Shown here: positions 22,827 to 36,215 of the stretch, piece after piece
Layout: each line of letters starts with the position of its first letter
How positions within the stretch are numbered: the first letter of the stretch is position 1
DNA from: Carya illinoinensis
Taxonomy: Eukaryota > Streptophyta > Magnoliopsida > Fagales > Juglandaceae
Direction: 5' to 3'
Assembly (NCBI RefSeq): GCF_018687715.1
Contig: NC_056755.1
Span: 39,985,501 to 40,049,500 of the forward strand
DNA: 64,000 bases
Position numbers and translations under genes: made by a program
The notes under the pieces: generated by a model
Databases searched by the model: none
What the model saw: only the letters and a program-made list of their open reading frames with translations
What the model was told of the DNA's origin: nothing

Positions 22827-23926
22827 TTTTTTTTAATGGAAACAGACTTCATTTCATTTAATAAATCAAAGTTACAACTGTGACTTATCAATACAGGAAA
22901 AATCAAACTATAAGCCAAACTACGCAACTACTCTGGGGCATCCCGGCACACAGATTGGCGGACATTGTTTTAACTTCTCAATAACTCTCTCTTAACAGAG
23001 AAAGCACTTTATAAAAATAAAACTGAATAGCCCACTCCGTCCTCCCAGGGAGGAGGAGTATAGGACACTGCTGCTATGGACACCAAGTCCAATAGCCTAT
23101 TACTTCTTTATTACTAACTAAACAACTAAAACTACAGTACCAAACACAACAAAACAACATAACCATAAAACCACAAGCATCGGCATAAGCTCCGACGACA
23201 CGCCCACCGCAAGCTTCGGCTTCACGAGCTCAAACGGCATGAGCACCCAGCTCTCACACGGACAACAGTCTCCACTGCGCAGGCCAGCCGTACGACCACC
23301 GACCATAGCATCGCCCACTATTCTCGACTAATTCTTGCCCTAGATTGCATCCGATCTAGAGACTCATCACCTCACTTAGGTCAAAACATGAGAAAATGAA
23401 CAAAAAACACTAAGAAAACAAAGGGACAGAACATAAAATAGTGTCAGTGGCGCGTACAGGACACGTGCCACTCTAGGAGGAAAACCTCTGGTTGATCTTT
23501 GAAGTCTTGGAGTCAGAGGTTCCAGAGAAGCCAAGCGTTGCATCGGTAGACGACTCCACAGTGGCGAATGATGGCATGCAAGGACGAGCTCCGGAAACTT
23601 CCCTCTTGTTTGAGGGCTACACTCCACTCTGGTCAGTGCCACTTTTGGTGGATGGGAAGATTGGTTGCTTGGCAACTTCCAGGTTGGGCGCGTGGTTGCT
23701 AAAGACCATCAGAAAGTCCCGAACGACGATCCTCCCTTATTTGGCCTGAAAAATATAAAAATAAATTCAAAACACAACACTGAAAAAGAAAACGTACAAA
23801 AAAGATGGGAGGGGGGAAGGGGCAGAAGCTCCCACCCCTTTCAGCCGAATCTAGGGTTTGGGAGTTTAAAGAGAAGGGTGAGTGTTTTAAAGAGAGAGAA
23901 GGGCGATCCCACAAAGAGATCAGTTG
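22827..23926 (-). mobile_element. 1.1-kb poly(A)-ended retroposon with a 15-bp target-site duplication
   Basis: The 15-base direct repeat CCCACTATACCAATT flanks the unit exactly at 22812-22826 and 23927-23941. On the minus strand the 3' end is TTTGATTTATTAAATGAAAT followed by a short sequence and a terminal A run, so the element is a target-primed retroposon. The 5' end is CAACTGATCTCTTTGTGGG. No reverse transcriptase, RNase H or endonuclease motifs are seen. Two minus-strand open stretches (23376-23675, 99 codons; 23118-23318, 66 codons) match nothing I recognise. It is more GC-rich than its surroundings. Best read as a non-autonomous LINE derivative or a long SINE-like element. Confidence 0.75.
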
Positions 23927-23941
23927 CCCACTATACCAATT

Positions 23942-25260
23942 AAAACTTCAAAAACAAAAAATCATCTCTCTAGTACTGCTTTAAAACAGATTATATGAGC
24001 CATCTTTCACTCAATTTACACGATTATCCATTTCATCTTGCTACTCTTAATTCATTCTTTTCTCTTGCAGATATATCTTTACATTCCAGAAGTAGTCACT
24101 ACATTAATGACAAACTATTTTACTTGTAAATTTATCTCTCTCTCTCTCTCTCTACACAATATTCTTTTTTTCTCTTTTCCTATTTCATTTTTATTTTTAT
24201 TTTTTCGTTGATATAGCCCACTATCTAAAAACACATGAGAATAATGTCCTCATCTTGGATTGAAACAGGTTGAAAGGGAAAAAAGAGAGTATTCAAGAAA
24301 CAAAAAACAGATCAATGACATAATCTTTAGGACGTTTCAATGAAAAATTGTAATAATGGGGCCGAAAAAGAAATATGCTATTCGAGAATCAGCTTCAGAA
24401 CAAAGGATATCCAACATATATAAACTAAAACATATATGCTAATTTTAACCATACCGGTATACTAATTAATGGAAATCAAGTGAAAACGAAAGAATGGAAA
24501 GATCTCTTGGGGAGGAATTTCTTCTTTGAAAGAAAGAGATTAGTTAGCAGATGAGGAATTAACATCATGCATGGGACTAAATTGCATGATGGGGAAAAAA
24601 TATTACAAAGCAATGTTACTTTGTAACACTTTTTTCTAAGTGAAAATCTCAAAATATTTTAGGTCCATGTATGGGGATTATTGCGGAGCAATTTGTCATC
24701 ATTTTCATTTGTATCCGCAATTGTTTCTTTGATGAAATACATTTTATGTTTCCAAGTAATATATTCTTTCAAATATTCATTTTTGCAAATTATATTATAA
24801 GCAATCGATGTCAAACTATATATTACAATTAAAAAAAAACAAATAAAATAATGATAGGCGTTTGCAAAAAGAAAAATAAAACTAATTACAAAACTTTTAT
24901 AAGTACCATTTTACCTATTTCAAATTGAGTGTAGTTATTTAAAACTAAAATTACTTTTAATAAAATGATAAAATTATATCGTTAAGTTGTGAAATAAGTT
25001 GTTCAATAGCTATAAAAGAACTTTAAATCTATTATTGCCATCAGTAATATTTTAGAATTGTGTATTTTTTAAACACAACTGTAGAATACATATAATGGCA
25101 TTGGTAAAAAGGCTCATTACATTGAATCATCTTTAACATTTTTGTTATAAAGGAAGATTATTTGTACTAATTTAGAGTCTTGTGCAAGCCTATCATAAAA
25201 AAGTGAGACCAAATAAAAAAACTAAACTTTTTTGGGGTGAGTCTCACTTTTTTTCAAAAT
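23942..25260. other. AT-rich intergenic DNA
   Basis: No gene is seen. A (CT)n run lies at 24134-24154. At 25197-25209 and 25241-25253 a perfect 13-bp inverted repeat (AAAAAAGTGAGAC / GTCTCACTTTTTT) encloses 31 bases. Confidence 0.5.
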
Positions 25261-27346
25261 ATTTAAATAGAATTTGTTGGACCTTTGACCCCCGCCTCGG
25301 CAAGGTCTGCGATTCAAGGTATTGGCCGCACAAGTCATACACTACTCACACATTATGATAATAAGTGTGTGCTTACATGCTCAATAATAAGTATACAATT
25401 AATTCGTAGCAGAAATAAGAACATAGCAACTATAATATCCATAAGCAATATGTCTCTAATTCACAAGCAAAAGAATATTACATTCGATCATCCAATCTTT
25501 CAATACAAACGTAGCAACTTAATAACATGGAAAAAAGCCGCAATCCTCAATCATCAATCCTCTGGTAGTGTCGGATCACCATGCTTATAACCACAACCAA
25601 CCTCTTCATTTTCACCCAAAATTACAGTTTCGAGGAGTAGGACGGTGGTGAGATTTCACAAAATCTCAATAATTTTCTCATTTTTGTCACATATATCCTA
25701 TCACAAAAGCACTTGAGTGCCATAAATAGAATTTTTTGTTTCACTCTACATAAGTGTTTATTGACAACAAAAAATCATAAATTGAACAACTAATTAAGAA
25801 TCTAGCTAATTTGTTTTAGAATTAGTAAGTCAAATACATAATGTAAACATAATTGCCAAGTATTAATCATTATGCATATTGGCCTAATAGAGAAAATCTA
25901 AGATTATACACTGATCAACTAATTAAAAATATAGGAGTTTCATTTAGATAGAGAAAGCTACATATGCATAAAAAGATGTTCTGAAATGCTTTTTTCAACA
26001 TACACATGAGTCAACTAAAGTACCAACATTTATACATAGTTTGGAACCTAACACACTCCAAATCAAACACCTTCTTAGTTTTCTTGTGTACAAGTTTTCT
26101 GCTACATATTATACAAGCAACTTTAATATGTGCTATGCACACTACATATGTGACAAACTAAAATATTTGAATAATTTCTTTATTTATACATGATCAAAAT
26201 TTGCCCAAGCAAATGCTATGCACTACATCCCATCTTGGAAAGATGACCAAGTTGTTTGATTGCTTGGGTACATTTTTTCTGCTTCTATTTCTTCTTATAA
26301 TTAAATAAACCGAGTATAATTGTACTTGAATTGAAAGACTAGTAATCCAACATGTATTAAATGTTTAACAAATATCCTATATACATGTATTATCTTTCCT
26401 CCTCATATTGTTAAATAAATACTTAATTGCATATAATGTTCATGTATAGGAAAACCTAAAAAAACTATAAAGATAAAAATGTAAACTTTTAAGAAGTGCA
26501 ACAAAAAAACCTTCACCCCAACTAACATGTTTCTCTCATTCAACCTTTTCATTCTACTGATTGTATATGAGTAGAATTGTGAAAATTCTTTAGCTGGAAT
26601 AACATCATAAGATTTTCCCCTATTATGTAGGGCATACTTATAATTTTCAGTTCTGCTACATATAATCGGTATGGGAAATCACTTGGAACCAGCTAATGTC
26701 AGCTAATATATTATTAAAAAAAAGTAAACAAAAGAACTAAAGAAAACCAAAATAGATGAAAGAGGAAGAAAAAAAAGGACGAAAACCAAAACAATCGAGA
26801 CCCAGAAAGAGGTCTGCTTCATCGTCTTCATGTGAACAACTAGTAGATCTCGTCATTTTCATGTGAATGACCGATCCAAAAAGGAGGAAAATATAGTTGA
26901 AAGCAAGCCGCACTGCTTTCCAATATGGACCAAGAAGGCCATCAAGAACTTCAAACCACTGTAATCGAAAATAGTGTGCTTTAAGAATATAGTTAAGTTG
27001 AAGTGTTGGCTATAGTAATTGGATTTTTTTTTTTCTCTAGCAATTTTGCTTTGATTGGGAATAAGTGGTGCTAGTGATTCTGAGAAGCAAAACTAACCTA
27101 AAGCAAGATTTCTGATAGCATCTCCGGTTGAGAGAAAGAGTAAGGATGTGTTAATAGTACTTGCGCAACCTATTGTGAAATAAAAGAAGCAAAATTTATT
27201 AATTTGTAATTGGTTTTACTTTACTGGAAGCGTAACTGAACCATGCGGGGAGCTTTGAAATGATCGGAAGAAATGGATGAATCATGCCTGTGAAGAAGAC
27301 GAATGAATGAAAGTCTAAAATGGGGGAAGATGGGTTCATTTTTTGG

Positions 27347-27377
<31 letters not shown>

Positions 27378-28310
27378 GATGTTGTTTTCAGTTCTGCCAC
27401 GTGGGATGTAGTTCCCCACGATTCTCCTAGCTGGTTATAAATAGCTTTTCTCTATAATTTTAGTTTGCATAGTGATGGAGGTGTGAACCTAATTGCCTTA
27501 TTGGTGTTAATTGTGACAAAGTTGCTTAGATTTGCAAACTCATGGGGTCCACACCCAACTAAACCCTTTATTTCCTGCACCATACCACATTCTAAACACA
27601 TCTCATTTGCCTCTTGTTATAAATGAGTGGATGAACAGTGTAAGGCTCACTAAGCAGATAGGGCGACTCAGATTCACCATTTTAAGACCTCTCTTTGTAT
27701 CTTGGTGTGAGAAGTCAACCGATGCATATTAACAACAATAAAAAATCATAAATAATTATTAACCAACAAATTGTAGATAACTGTTATTATATATCCAACA
27801 AGTTAGGATGGGAAAATCATCAATTTATAGAATATGTATAATAATAACCAGTCCTAAATACTAGACATCATTACAATATATTATGCAAATACAAAGAAAA
27901 ATATAAGAGGATACGTACTTGTTTATATAGTTTGGCCCCACAACAAGCTATATGAATGGAGCTGTCAAATCACATCATCAACACTTTTCCTCTTCAGTGC
28001 CATCCAATGTCAATAACAACAACCCACTTCAACCACATCCCATTTAGAGTTAAACAAAAAGTTTAAATGACAAATCATCAACCAGAAAAATAGCATTGTA
28101 TCATGTTCTGAATTCCCACATCTCCATCACTGCACCCTTACCACACAATAAATTCTTTATGAGAGTTATCACCTTTTACTCACTTGAGTGCACCCAACTA
28201 TGCATCCAGAAACCCACTCAAATACAAAATCCTAGCAGCTACCAAAATAGAATATTTTGTTGCCTCTCAAAATTCAAAATATCTCAAAAAAATGAAATCT
28301 ACCATATGTA
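25261..28310. other. AT-rich intergenic DNA, probably old repeats
   Basis: Only short unconnected open stretches are present. The stretch 25270-25640 (starting near CCTTTGACCCCCGCCTCGGC) looks like a retrotransposon LTR piece but lacks visible partners. A run of 30 A lies at 27347-27376. No family can be assigned. Confidence 0.4.
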
Positions 28311-30125
28311 GTTACTAAGCTCCTTGAGTCTCCCTCAAAAACTCTCTATGGGATTGTTGCTGGGACATCAAGTACGTCATAAATTTATTGAACTCAGCTT
28401 GTTTTTCCAGAATTTGGCAAACATTTGCTTTTAGTTTCTCAAATTTATTCTTATAGTATTGTGAATCCTATAACAATGCACAAGCATTTTCACTACTTTG
28501 CGGTGTGTCATGTGCTGATTGTTTATTCACGATCTCCCCTAAACTGTTTCCATATCCCGATGTTTTGCCTACAACCTCCCTGAAAATCAGTTATTGGCTC
28601 CTTAGTTCAAGCTTCTGGTTCCATTGTACTCAACTTCTTTACCATTTGGTTCTTCCACATTAATAAAAAATTCAATTCATATCATTAGATTACAAAACTA
28701 TGATTACATGGATAATAGTATTTTTAAACTACAACAAAAATAACATACAACTTCAAGAAAGTATTTAATGTGACTCACATATAGATCTTCAGTTAGGTCT
28801 GTGATAAACTTTCCTTTTTCACTTGATCATCGAGATTTTTTAAAAAAGTCTCAAATTTGTTACTCTCGCCACCTGAAACATCCAATAAAAAAAAAAAAAA
28901 AACAGTTATTAGACCAACTATAAGGGTTTCAGAATTTGTACCAACCCCAAGTTATTATGATATTTTCATTACTTAAATAGAATGTTCATGTAATGGTTAC
29001 ATTCTCTTACAGTAATCGAACAAGTGACTTTATACCAGTAGTATGGTTAGTATGTAGTTGTTTATTATTCGCCTTGTTTTGCAATGACAAGGCCTAGTCT
29101 AGAAATATCAATACAACATGGTTCACCACAATCAGGCATGCATCTTGACATTTTAATGACAAATTATAATTAAAATCATTACCTTGAACTCTTTGCTACC
29201 CCGTCTTATGCATAATTTTCTCCAAACTGCTTCTTCCACCAAGTTGGTTTCTTTTGCTAGTACCAGTTTATAAGACCTATAACCAAGGTATATTTTATGC
29301 AACTTGTATTGGAAAGAGTTAAATCTTCTCCGTAATTGCCAAGTAACTATCTCTTGATGGTTGGCCTTCTCCCATTGTAGTATGAAATCAGCCTAAACAC
29401 AATAGAAATAATGGTGAAATTTGTTACATATCCTTGATAATGAAATTACATCTTAAATACCTCAGAGTATCAAATTAATGTATTCCTTACTCAGACGCGA
29501 TTACACAACTCCTCTTTTTCAACTACAGGCACATCACTCCAACATTGATAACTCATGTCAGCATGATTTTTTACTATTCATGTCAACCATCCACTAAATA
29601 TTCTTACATTATGGCATAAGACTTTAGTATCCCCCTTCTTGATCATTAAATGAATCAGTCCAACCTTTCGCAACATGTCAAACTTGGTGCTCTTTGCTTT
29701 GTCACAACCTTATTTCTTACTCACCATTTCTATAGTTCCATTTCATCACTATGTCAATACTATATATTGATAGACGATAACAATCACTAGCACACCATGT
29801 AGCAAGTTCGATACGTAAGGAAAAAATATTTTTTAACATATTAATATTTAGTATCACTTTACTTATAAAATAAAAGTATCATGCACTATTAAAGGAATCA
29901 TTGTCTACCTATCATCACCATTGGTTTCAAAAAATCAATTCCAAACACTACATCTGGCGGTTGGGTTAAGTCATCCAATGACGAGAGGCTATTGTCTTTT
30001 AGTCTCGGTCCATGCATTAGTGATGATTTAGAATCTTGTATAGAACCCATACGCACAAAGCCCATAAACCCTCCCCCTCGTCCATGAACCCCTCTTATAT
30101 GTTGCACCATTTCCCACAATCCAAT
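28311..30125 (-). pseudogene. Degenerate transposase-like remains
   Basis: Minus-strand fragments in changing frames read like the end of a plant transposon protein: YYKNKFEKLKANVCQILEKQ followed by sequence with SQQQSHREFLRE near 28320-28480, a YKLHKIYLGYRSYKLV stretch near 29270, and a 73-codon open stretch at 29898-30119 rich in glycine (HGRGGGFMGF). The fragments resemble the coiled C-terminal part of En/Spm-associated plant transposase proteins (Transposase_24 type), but only weakly. No intact frame, start or catalytic motif remains. Confidence 0.3.
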
Positions 30126-33090
30126 TTGCTTTTGAGTGGCTAATCTACATTCATAAAGATGGGAAAACTAAATACATGAATTTTTTCAACCCATCTCTTT
30201 TTTATGCAAAGAGCAATCTATATTCAGCTTAGTACATGCTTCATCAACCTTTGCCACATAATATGGATTGTTGTTCTTCTACACCTATATTTATAATATT
30301 TGCTTTGGTATTTTAAAAAAAGTATTCAAACATATACAACAATGCAAGGACTTCACACAACAACTTGTGTCTCAACTTTTTCTCATATCTTTAACTTGTT
30401 GCTTTTCTTATTTTATCCTAACAGGAGCTTGGATTTATGGATTGGATGAACTCTAGTTGTTGATTTTTTGCTTTATGGAATGGTGTTTGTCCCATATCAT
30501 ATAAATCATTACTTATGTAGAGTAAATTATCACTATTACAAAAAATAGCATAACTATTACTAATGTAGAGCTCATCCAAAGGAAGAAAAAAAAAAGGATC
30601 ATAACTATTACGAAAAAGTATTATATCCCCATGGCCTTCAAAGTGCCTATTTTCTTACATATTATTTGTCATCACATAATGAAAAGTATAAACTATGTCA
30701 CAAGCCAAATAAAATCAATAAACGCCAAACCTCTTTTTACCCAATAATCGAAGCATTGGTAAAAGGATTATAATACCAAATATACCAAAAGGGGAATTCC
30801 CAAAGCTTAGAAAATTTTGTCTATGTACCCTCTTTTCACCCAATAATCCAACCTCTTGCAAAATTTTCCCACCCTCATGCGCTACTAGGACAAAAAATTT
30901 AAATCATAAAAGTATAATTTTAGAATTGGGTATCAATCATACAAACAACCACCATATCCCAAACACAATTACCCTTCTTGTCCAACAAACACAATAGAAA
31001 TATTGCAATTATAATATCTATACAAACCACAATATCAATCATCTATGTCATTCGCACGTCCATGTTATCTACCATAAACTATTGGTCGGCATGCATTCAG
31101 TAATCATCAAGAAGCTCTAAATCTCTCGGTATGAAAGGATAAGTACATGGGAAACCGATAAAAATAAAGTACGATGTTTATCAACCTTCCCCCAGTCAAT
31201 GGTTACAAGGTCCGCCACACGTACAAGGAACCAGGGTGATCTGTGTACCGTGTAAGATCTTCCTCCAACCTAAAGAAGATGTGGTTTGCAAAAAGAAATC
31301 TGTAAACTATGTCTAGCAAGGTGTTGTTCAATAAATCCATGCTAGAATGTCACAATAGTCCCTAGAGGGAATTGGTTTCCCCCTATGCCAAATGACTTCC
31401 CTCCCACAGTGGTCATGTCATCACTTTGTAAAGTAATGGTGTTGATCTATAAGATACTGAAGATATTATTCTACAAAAGCTTGTTAATGCCCTTCTAATC
31501 CATCCTCGTTCACATTAATTGAAGATTGACAATTAAAACACATATATGGCCCACTTAAGTCTTTGATTTGGATTATTAAAGTTTAGCCAAAAGTTTGATT
31601 TATAAATATGTTACAAAGGAGCCCACTTCTTTTCATAAGTTCTTTTAATTAAATGCCACTATTTTATACCTTTTTTTTTTTTTTTTATCTAAGTCAATAC
31701 ATTACAATGGACCTAACCGACATTGAGAGTAAATACATTCTTGATTTAATTAAATCCCATTGTGTGTGTGTGTGCCGCTTTATGCTCATGTACATGGATG
31801 TGATTGATGAAATCTAATTATATGTATGTGCGGCTTTCTGTTTTATATATGTGGCTTTCTGCTAGGTTTACAAACTTGGTGTTGCCCTCATGTTGGGATT
31901 TGGGGAAAGAATCCTTAAATGATCAAATCTATAACCATGTGAGCTCATCATATTTTTATTATTACAAGAATTTATTTTTGTTTTTTCGCTTAGGCTTACA
32001 GATATATTTATTTTGTATTTATGCACCATTCACAAGGTATTAAATTACTAGGTCTATTATTTTGACTCAAGAGTACTAAATTTTGGTCAATAAGTTAGTA
32101 TTTAGTATCACCACACAAAGGTGTAAGAGATTTGTTGTGATGCTTTCTTTCCATTTAATTTGTTATGATTTAAAGCAACTATCTTATTTGAAAAAGAAAA
32201 TAAAAAGAAGCAAACGGCTATGTTAAGGGACACGTTCCTATTGCGCCTTGCCTACCAACAAATGGGCCATGGCTTCAAAGTTGTATTTATGTTAAAAGGT
32301 CCATAAGTTTTGACCGAAAACAAAAGAGAAATAGGGAAAACTAGAGAACAACCGTCAAAAAGATTTATCATTTTCATCTTATTACTAGTAACTAATTTTA
32401 GAAGTAGGACTCGGCCTTTGAAAACGGCCACAACTTGAAACTTTTCTCTTTCTTCTTTTATTTTTTTAGGGTGTTGTTTACACAAATTATAATTCTGCAA
32501 TTGATTGCACCCTAGCATATTGGAAGACATCAATTAGTTGAGGTAATCTATTCCATTGTTATAGCTAGCATTACGTAATATCGCAAAATTATTGTAACAG
32601 CACTGTACCTAAAGTTTAGTAAAATTTATGTATCTTATACTTTTTCGAGTGTTTGTTTGGTTTATTTTTCTTTCAATGTTGGTCTTGAGTTCTAATTTTA
32701 GTGTTAAAATGCATTCCTAGTTGTTTGCATGTTTTCTTTTCAATGATTATCTAGTTTAGGCCCTCTGATCTCATTCTCATTTTTCCTCATATCTTTGCTT
32801 GCTTTTCTAGGTTTCATTTCTATGCTATTTTATGCTAAAGTATTCACCTTGATTTCATGTATTGCAAATAAAATTTTGTCCTTGTTACAAGTCTAAAATA
32901 ATTGGAATTGTTGCCTCACATAATATTGTGCAGGCTTATTTATTTATAAACATAAGTTGTATAATAACGATAAGAGTCTATTTACAATAAAAGTAAAGAT
33001 CTATCTAGATAATATTTTAGAAATCTTTACGGTAGGACTCCTTTGACACTTAGATGTGTTGCAACTTTATTAGAAGAGATGATCTTTACT
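30126..33090. other. AT-rich intergenic DNA
   Basis: No gene is recognised. Minor features are a T tract near 31672-31687 and a (GT) tract near 31762-31773. Short open stretches at 31804-32043 and 32252-32533 have no family features. Confidence 0.4.
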
Positions 33091-33099
33091 TGTTCTTAC

Positions 33100-34680
33100 C
33101 AATAGTTGGAAGATTATCCTTCTCACGTCCCCCCATGCCTAAGGTAGTGGACAACACGTTGAACTTGTCCCTAATAGTTATAAACTGAGTTGTGGATAGT
33201 GTTTTGGTAAAGATATCAGCTAGCTGATCTCTAGTAAACAAGAACTGGACTTCAAGACATTTTTTAGCAACTATATCTCAAACAAAATGGAAGTTAATTT
33301 CGACATGCTTTGTGCGAGCATGAATATCTGGATTTGTCGAGAGGTACGTAATACTATATTATCACACCACAAGATTGATGGCTTGGTTTGAGGAACACTA
33401 AGTCCAAATAGTAGTGACTTAAGCCATTAAAGCTTAACGACTGTGTTTGCCAAGGCTTTGTATTCAGCCTTAGTGCTAGACCGAGCTACCATTGCCTGCT
33501 TTTTACACCTTTAGGAGATGAGGTTATTATCAAGAAAAATGCAAAAATCACTTGTGGATCTTATGTCATCACGCTAGCATGCCTAATCTGCATCAGAGAA
33601 AGCTTGAAGTTGAGTGTTGGATGATTTTGAGATCCGAAGGCCAAAGGTGAGAATTTGCTTGAGATAACGAAAGATACGTTTCACAGATTACTAGTGAGGG
33701 AGTTCAGGATCTTGCATAACTTGTGATAGTTTATAATTGGAAAAGGCAATGTCAGGGTGAGTGACAGAAAGATACTACAAAGCACTGATCAAGCTTTGAT
33801 ATAAAGTGGGATCTTCAAACGTGGCACCATCAAATGCCAAGAGGCATGTAGAAGATGACATAGGGGAGCCAACTGGCTCGGCCTCAAGCATCTTTGTTCA
33901 TTTTAACAGATCAAGGATATAGCGATGCTGTGATAAAACTATGGCTTCATTGTCGTAGACAACTTCTATGCCCAAAAAAAAAAAAAAAATTAATCCACCC
34001 TAGTCTTTGATTGGAAAAGCCATAGATAGTTAGTGGAGTAAGTCATCAATGGCATAGGGCTTTGAGCAGATGGTTATGATGTCATCGACGCAAACCAAAA
34101 TGTATGTCATGAAGGCATCAATGGTCTGTATGAATAATGATGAGTCAAACCGACAAACATGAAAACCAAGTTGTAGTAGTCGATTTGTCAATCTAGAGAA
34201 CAAGGCTCTTTGAGCTTATTTGAGGTCATAAATAGCCTTATGCAATTTGCAAATGAGATGTGGATATTGAGGATGAGAGAAACCAGGAGGCTACGATATG
34301 AACACCTCCTCAGATAGATCCCTATGCAAAAATGCATTGTGAACATTAACCTGACAGATAGCCCATCCTACAGAGAAAGCTAGAGATAAAATAGTGTGCA
34401 TGGTTGTGGGCTTAACGACGGGACTATAAGTTTCAAAGTAGTCAATGCCAGATTGTTGATGAAAGCTTTCAGTGACCAACTGCGCTTTGTACCGATCTGA
34501 TTGGCCATTAGCTTTCCGTTTGATTTGAAACACCCATTTCGAGCCAATAACATTATGAGTTTCACTTGGTGGAACTAGTGTCCATGTGTGGTTGCGTAAC
34601 AAAGCCTCAAATTTATTATTCATTACTTGAAGCCATTCAAGATGTTTGACAACAGAGTAGTAGCAAGTGGGTTCAACCAA
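33100..34680 (-). pseudogene. Copia 2 reverse transcriptase and RNase H remnant
   Basis: The reverse transcriptase N-terminal half is open for 129 codons (34291-34680), with LLRNHTWTLVPPSETHNVIG, GSKWVFQIKRKANGQSDRYK and SPVVKPTTMHTILSLAFS. The active-site box at 34081-34095 reads V-C-V-D-D, so the usual tyrosine is cysteine while both aspartates stay. Downstream blocks (YLSVTHPDIAF, RNase H VARSSTKAEYKALANT near 33440-33490) are in frame fragments separated by stops. A 15-base A run near 33975-33989 also lies inside. Confidence 0.82.
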
Positions 34681-34921
34681 AGAAGAATGAGTTTTGGCAA
34701 TGAGAACTTTGGGAATTGGGTATCAGGTAGTGCCATCAGTATATACTTTTGGTTTAGGAATTTGGTTGTGAGCATGAGCGATCATGGGATGGAGGGAAAC
34801 AGTTTCAGGTGGAGCTAATGGTGTAGTGTTAGGTTTGAGGGGATTATGAAGAGAGGTTGTCGATGGATATGAAGTGGTTGGGCTGGGATCAATTGATGGG
34901 GAAGGATGTGATGGTCAACAT

Positions 34922-35900
34922 CTATTGGGTGGGTAGCATCAACTTGGGTTGTACATGCAGGATGGAAATTGTGGAAATTGTTTGATGAGAAGGGGGATTT
35001 GTTGGATGGGAATGGATCTGGCGTGTGGTCTGGAAAGGAAATTGAGGCTCCTCAAATATGATATCTCGGGATATTATGCATTTTTCAATGGAGAGATTGA
35101 GACATTTATAACTTTTATGATGAATACTATAGCCAAGGAAGACACAGTGAATTAAACGAGTTTGAAGCTTATGTCGGTTGTAGGGTTTAAGATTTGGCCA
35201 ACAAGTACAACCAAACATGCAAAGAAAGTTGTAATTAGGAGTGGTTTTGAAAACAATTTCAAAAGGAGGCTTGTGATTAAGGATAGGGGTAGGCATCATG
35301 TTTATTAGATAGCATGTAATGTGAAAGGCTTCATCCCAATAGTTTAGAAGGATGTGGCTATGTTGTTGAAGGGCAAGACTATTTTCAACAATGTGGATGT
35401 GCTTTCGTTTAATGGCACAGTTTTGTTGATGCGTGTGAGGACAAAAGCGCCAATTAACAATGCCTAGGTTGTCAAAACTTTGAGTAGAGGGTGAAATTCA
35501 CAATCCCAATTCGATTGAATAGATTTTATTTTACAATTGAAGAAGTGCTCAACATATGGTTGAAATTTGTTGAAAATGCCAGTGGCATCACTTTTGCAAG
35601 AAATTGGAAAGAACCATATGTATTTGTTGTAATCATCTAGAAATGTAATGTAATAACAATTTCCATTATCTGAAAAAATAGATGAGGGACCCCATACATC
35701 AGTGTAAACTAACTCAAAGGGACCCAAAGTACGACTACAAGACCAAGAGAAAGGTAATTGTTTATTTTTTGAACTAAATATGGAAGAACATATACTAGTG
35801 GCCTGCACAGTAGAATTGTCCCCATGGCTTGATCATTTACAAAGAAACAAGTGGGATGAAATTCAAAATAAGTGTTAGTGGCAGCAGTGAACTTTTGAAC
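34922..35900 (-). pseudogene. Copia 2 integrase remnant
   Basis: The block 35464-35808 carries LGPFELVYTDVWGPSSIFSD and FLDDYNKYIWFFPISCKSD, with the first catalytic aspartate in YTDVWG. The next aspartate sits in the SNWDCEF-type stretch, where most copies have D-W/G-G-E-F. The block 34922-35299 has PPFEIVFKTTPNYNFLCMFG and CVFLGYSIHHKSYKCLN, the copia integrase C-terminal signature. The link between the two blocks is broken by stops. Confidence 0.8.
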
Positions 35901-35989
35901 AGAAATAAGGTTTTGGTGATTTCGAGAAATAGGAAAGAAAAATCTAGTGTAGTGATTCGGGCGGTGCCTAAGTGATGGACTGGAATTTT

Positions 35990-36210
35990 ATAACACTTAC
36001 CTATTCATATATGGTCAGACCCAGTGTATTCCTTAGTTTCGACATTGAGATTTGAAAGATTAGAAGTGATATGATGTGTTACGCCAGTATTAGGATACCA
36101 AGAGGGATCAGAACCTTGAGATGGGGATGCGACATAGGGTTGCATGGTGGAGGCTTCACTTTGATAATTGTTGTTGCCCAGATGACTAACACAAGAGGAG
36201 AGTAAATTGA
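35990..36210 (-). pseudogene. Copia 2 protease-region remnant
   Basis: Minus-strand reading gives SQGSDPSWYPNTGVTHHITS and then NLSNLNVETKEYTGSDHIW. The copia protease active-site motif D-T/S-G has become N-T-G. Confidence 0.65.
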
Positions 36211-36215
36211 GTTGT

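Noticed and set aside
32900..33135. Left LTR of copia 2
   Set aside because: It could not be aligned to the sequence right of the primer-binding site at 38402; only a candidate polypurine tract is supported.
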